Below are positions 63,788 to 64,000 of a stretch of DNA of 64,000 bases, one piece after another (the first letter of the stretch is position 1; each line of letters opens with the position of its first letter). A program made the translations under genes and the position numbers. The DNA is from Variovorax sp. KBW07 (lineage in GTDB: Bacteria > Pseudomonadota > Gammaproteobacteria > Burkholderiales > Burkholderiaceae_C): assembly GCF_003852515.1 (NCBI RefSeq), contig NZ_QAJK01000027.1, forward strand, positions 8,163 through 72,162. Direction: 5' to 3'. Below the pieces are notes generated by a model. It was not told the origin of the DNA, did no database searches, and saw only the letters and a program-made list of their open reading frames with translations.

Positions 63788-64000
63788 CCTACCTTGCCAA
63801 GCCACGCCTGCACCACCCGACGCTGGCCACCAACAAGGTCGGCTACACGCGGCGCGACTACGAAGGAAAGATATCGACGCTGTGCGCCGGTTGCGGGCAC
63901 GACTCCATCTCGGCCGCCATCATCGAGGCCTGCTGGGAACTGGACATCGAGCCGCACCGCGTGGCCAAGCTCTCGGGCATTGGCTGCAGCTCCAAGACGC
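63784..64000 (+). CDS. 2-oxoacid:acceptor oxidoreductase subunit beta (partial, cut by window end)
   Basis: The first 72 residues of a KorB-type subunit. CAGCGHDSISAAIIEACWEL and GIGCSSKT are the thiamine-diphosphate and Fe-S domain motifs. The ATG overlaps the alpha stop (ATGA). The rest, including the TPP-binding GDGD motif, lies beyond the window. Confidence 0.9.
   Translation, partial: MTYLAKPRLHHPTLATNKVGYTRRDYEGKISTLCAGCGHDSISAAIIEACWELDIEPHRVAKLSGIGCSSKT

Overview
The window is high-GC, tightly packed bacterial chromosome, most likely from a Comamonadaceae member (Burkholderiales) and plausibly Variovorax-like. The grounds are four Bug-type (tripartite tricarboxylate) periplasmic binding proteins, Burkholderiales-type trimeric porins, an Lrp-glmS divergent pair, and a YadA-type adhesin with an extended signal peptide. 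The genus is inferred from gene content, not from a search. No rRNA, tRNA, CRISPR array, insertion sequence or prophage was seen.

Region 1 (1-2607): an Lrp/AsnC regulator divergent from glmS, separated by an AT-rich repeat-bearing control region. Region 2 (2650-16998): a fatty-acid or branched-acyl degradation regulon. One minus-strand operon runs thiolase, alpha-methylacyl-CoA racemase, acyl-CoA dehydrogenase, acyl-CoA ligase, lipase. Two plus-strand units encode a dienoyl-CoA reductase-like SDR with enoyl-CoA hydratase, and a FadJ-like multifunctional enzyme with an HSD10-like SDR. A MalT/LuxR-type ATPase regulator sits among them. The same palindrome, TTCGTC-N6-GACGAA, lies exactly 22 bases before a -10-like hexamer at all three promoters, which defines a likely activator regulon.

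Region 3 (17124-29951): a glyoxalase-fold protein and an AraC regulator, then two related modules. Each has a BKACE-type beta-keto-acid cleavage enzyme (about nine in ten residues identical between copies), a TauD-type dioxygenase, a Bug binding protein and an OruR-like AraC regulator. They share a porin, a quinone oxidoreductase and a small hydrolase. Each module has its own pair of direct repeats spaced 21 bp, typical of AraC operators.

Region 4 (30149-41837): a ketopantoate-reductase-like gene and a porin, then two convergent operons. The plus operon encodes class I hydratase alpha and beta subunits, a Bug protein and an HpcH/HpaI aldolase. The minus operon encodes an aminotransferase, a Bug protein, a LigI-like lactonase, a SnoaL-fold protein, a flavin reductase, a bicupin and an IclR regulator. 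A nearly identical 23-bp site lies before the first gene of each operon. The set reads as an aromatic or tricarboxylate lower pathway: lactone hydrolysis, hydration, then aldol cleavage.

Region 5 (42160-53956): a 2526-residue trimeric autotransporter adhesin with near-identical ~256-residue repeats, a degenerate-receiver response regulator, a BamE-like lipoprotein and three Crp/Fnr-type paralogues. Region 6 (53982-64000): a LysR regulator divergent from a Yellow/MRJP-like secreted protein, an EF-G-like GTPase lacking the catalytic His, an MFS transporter with a strongly structured leader, and a 2-oxoacid:ferredoxin oxidoreductase operon cut by the window edge.
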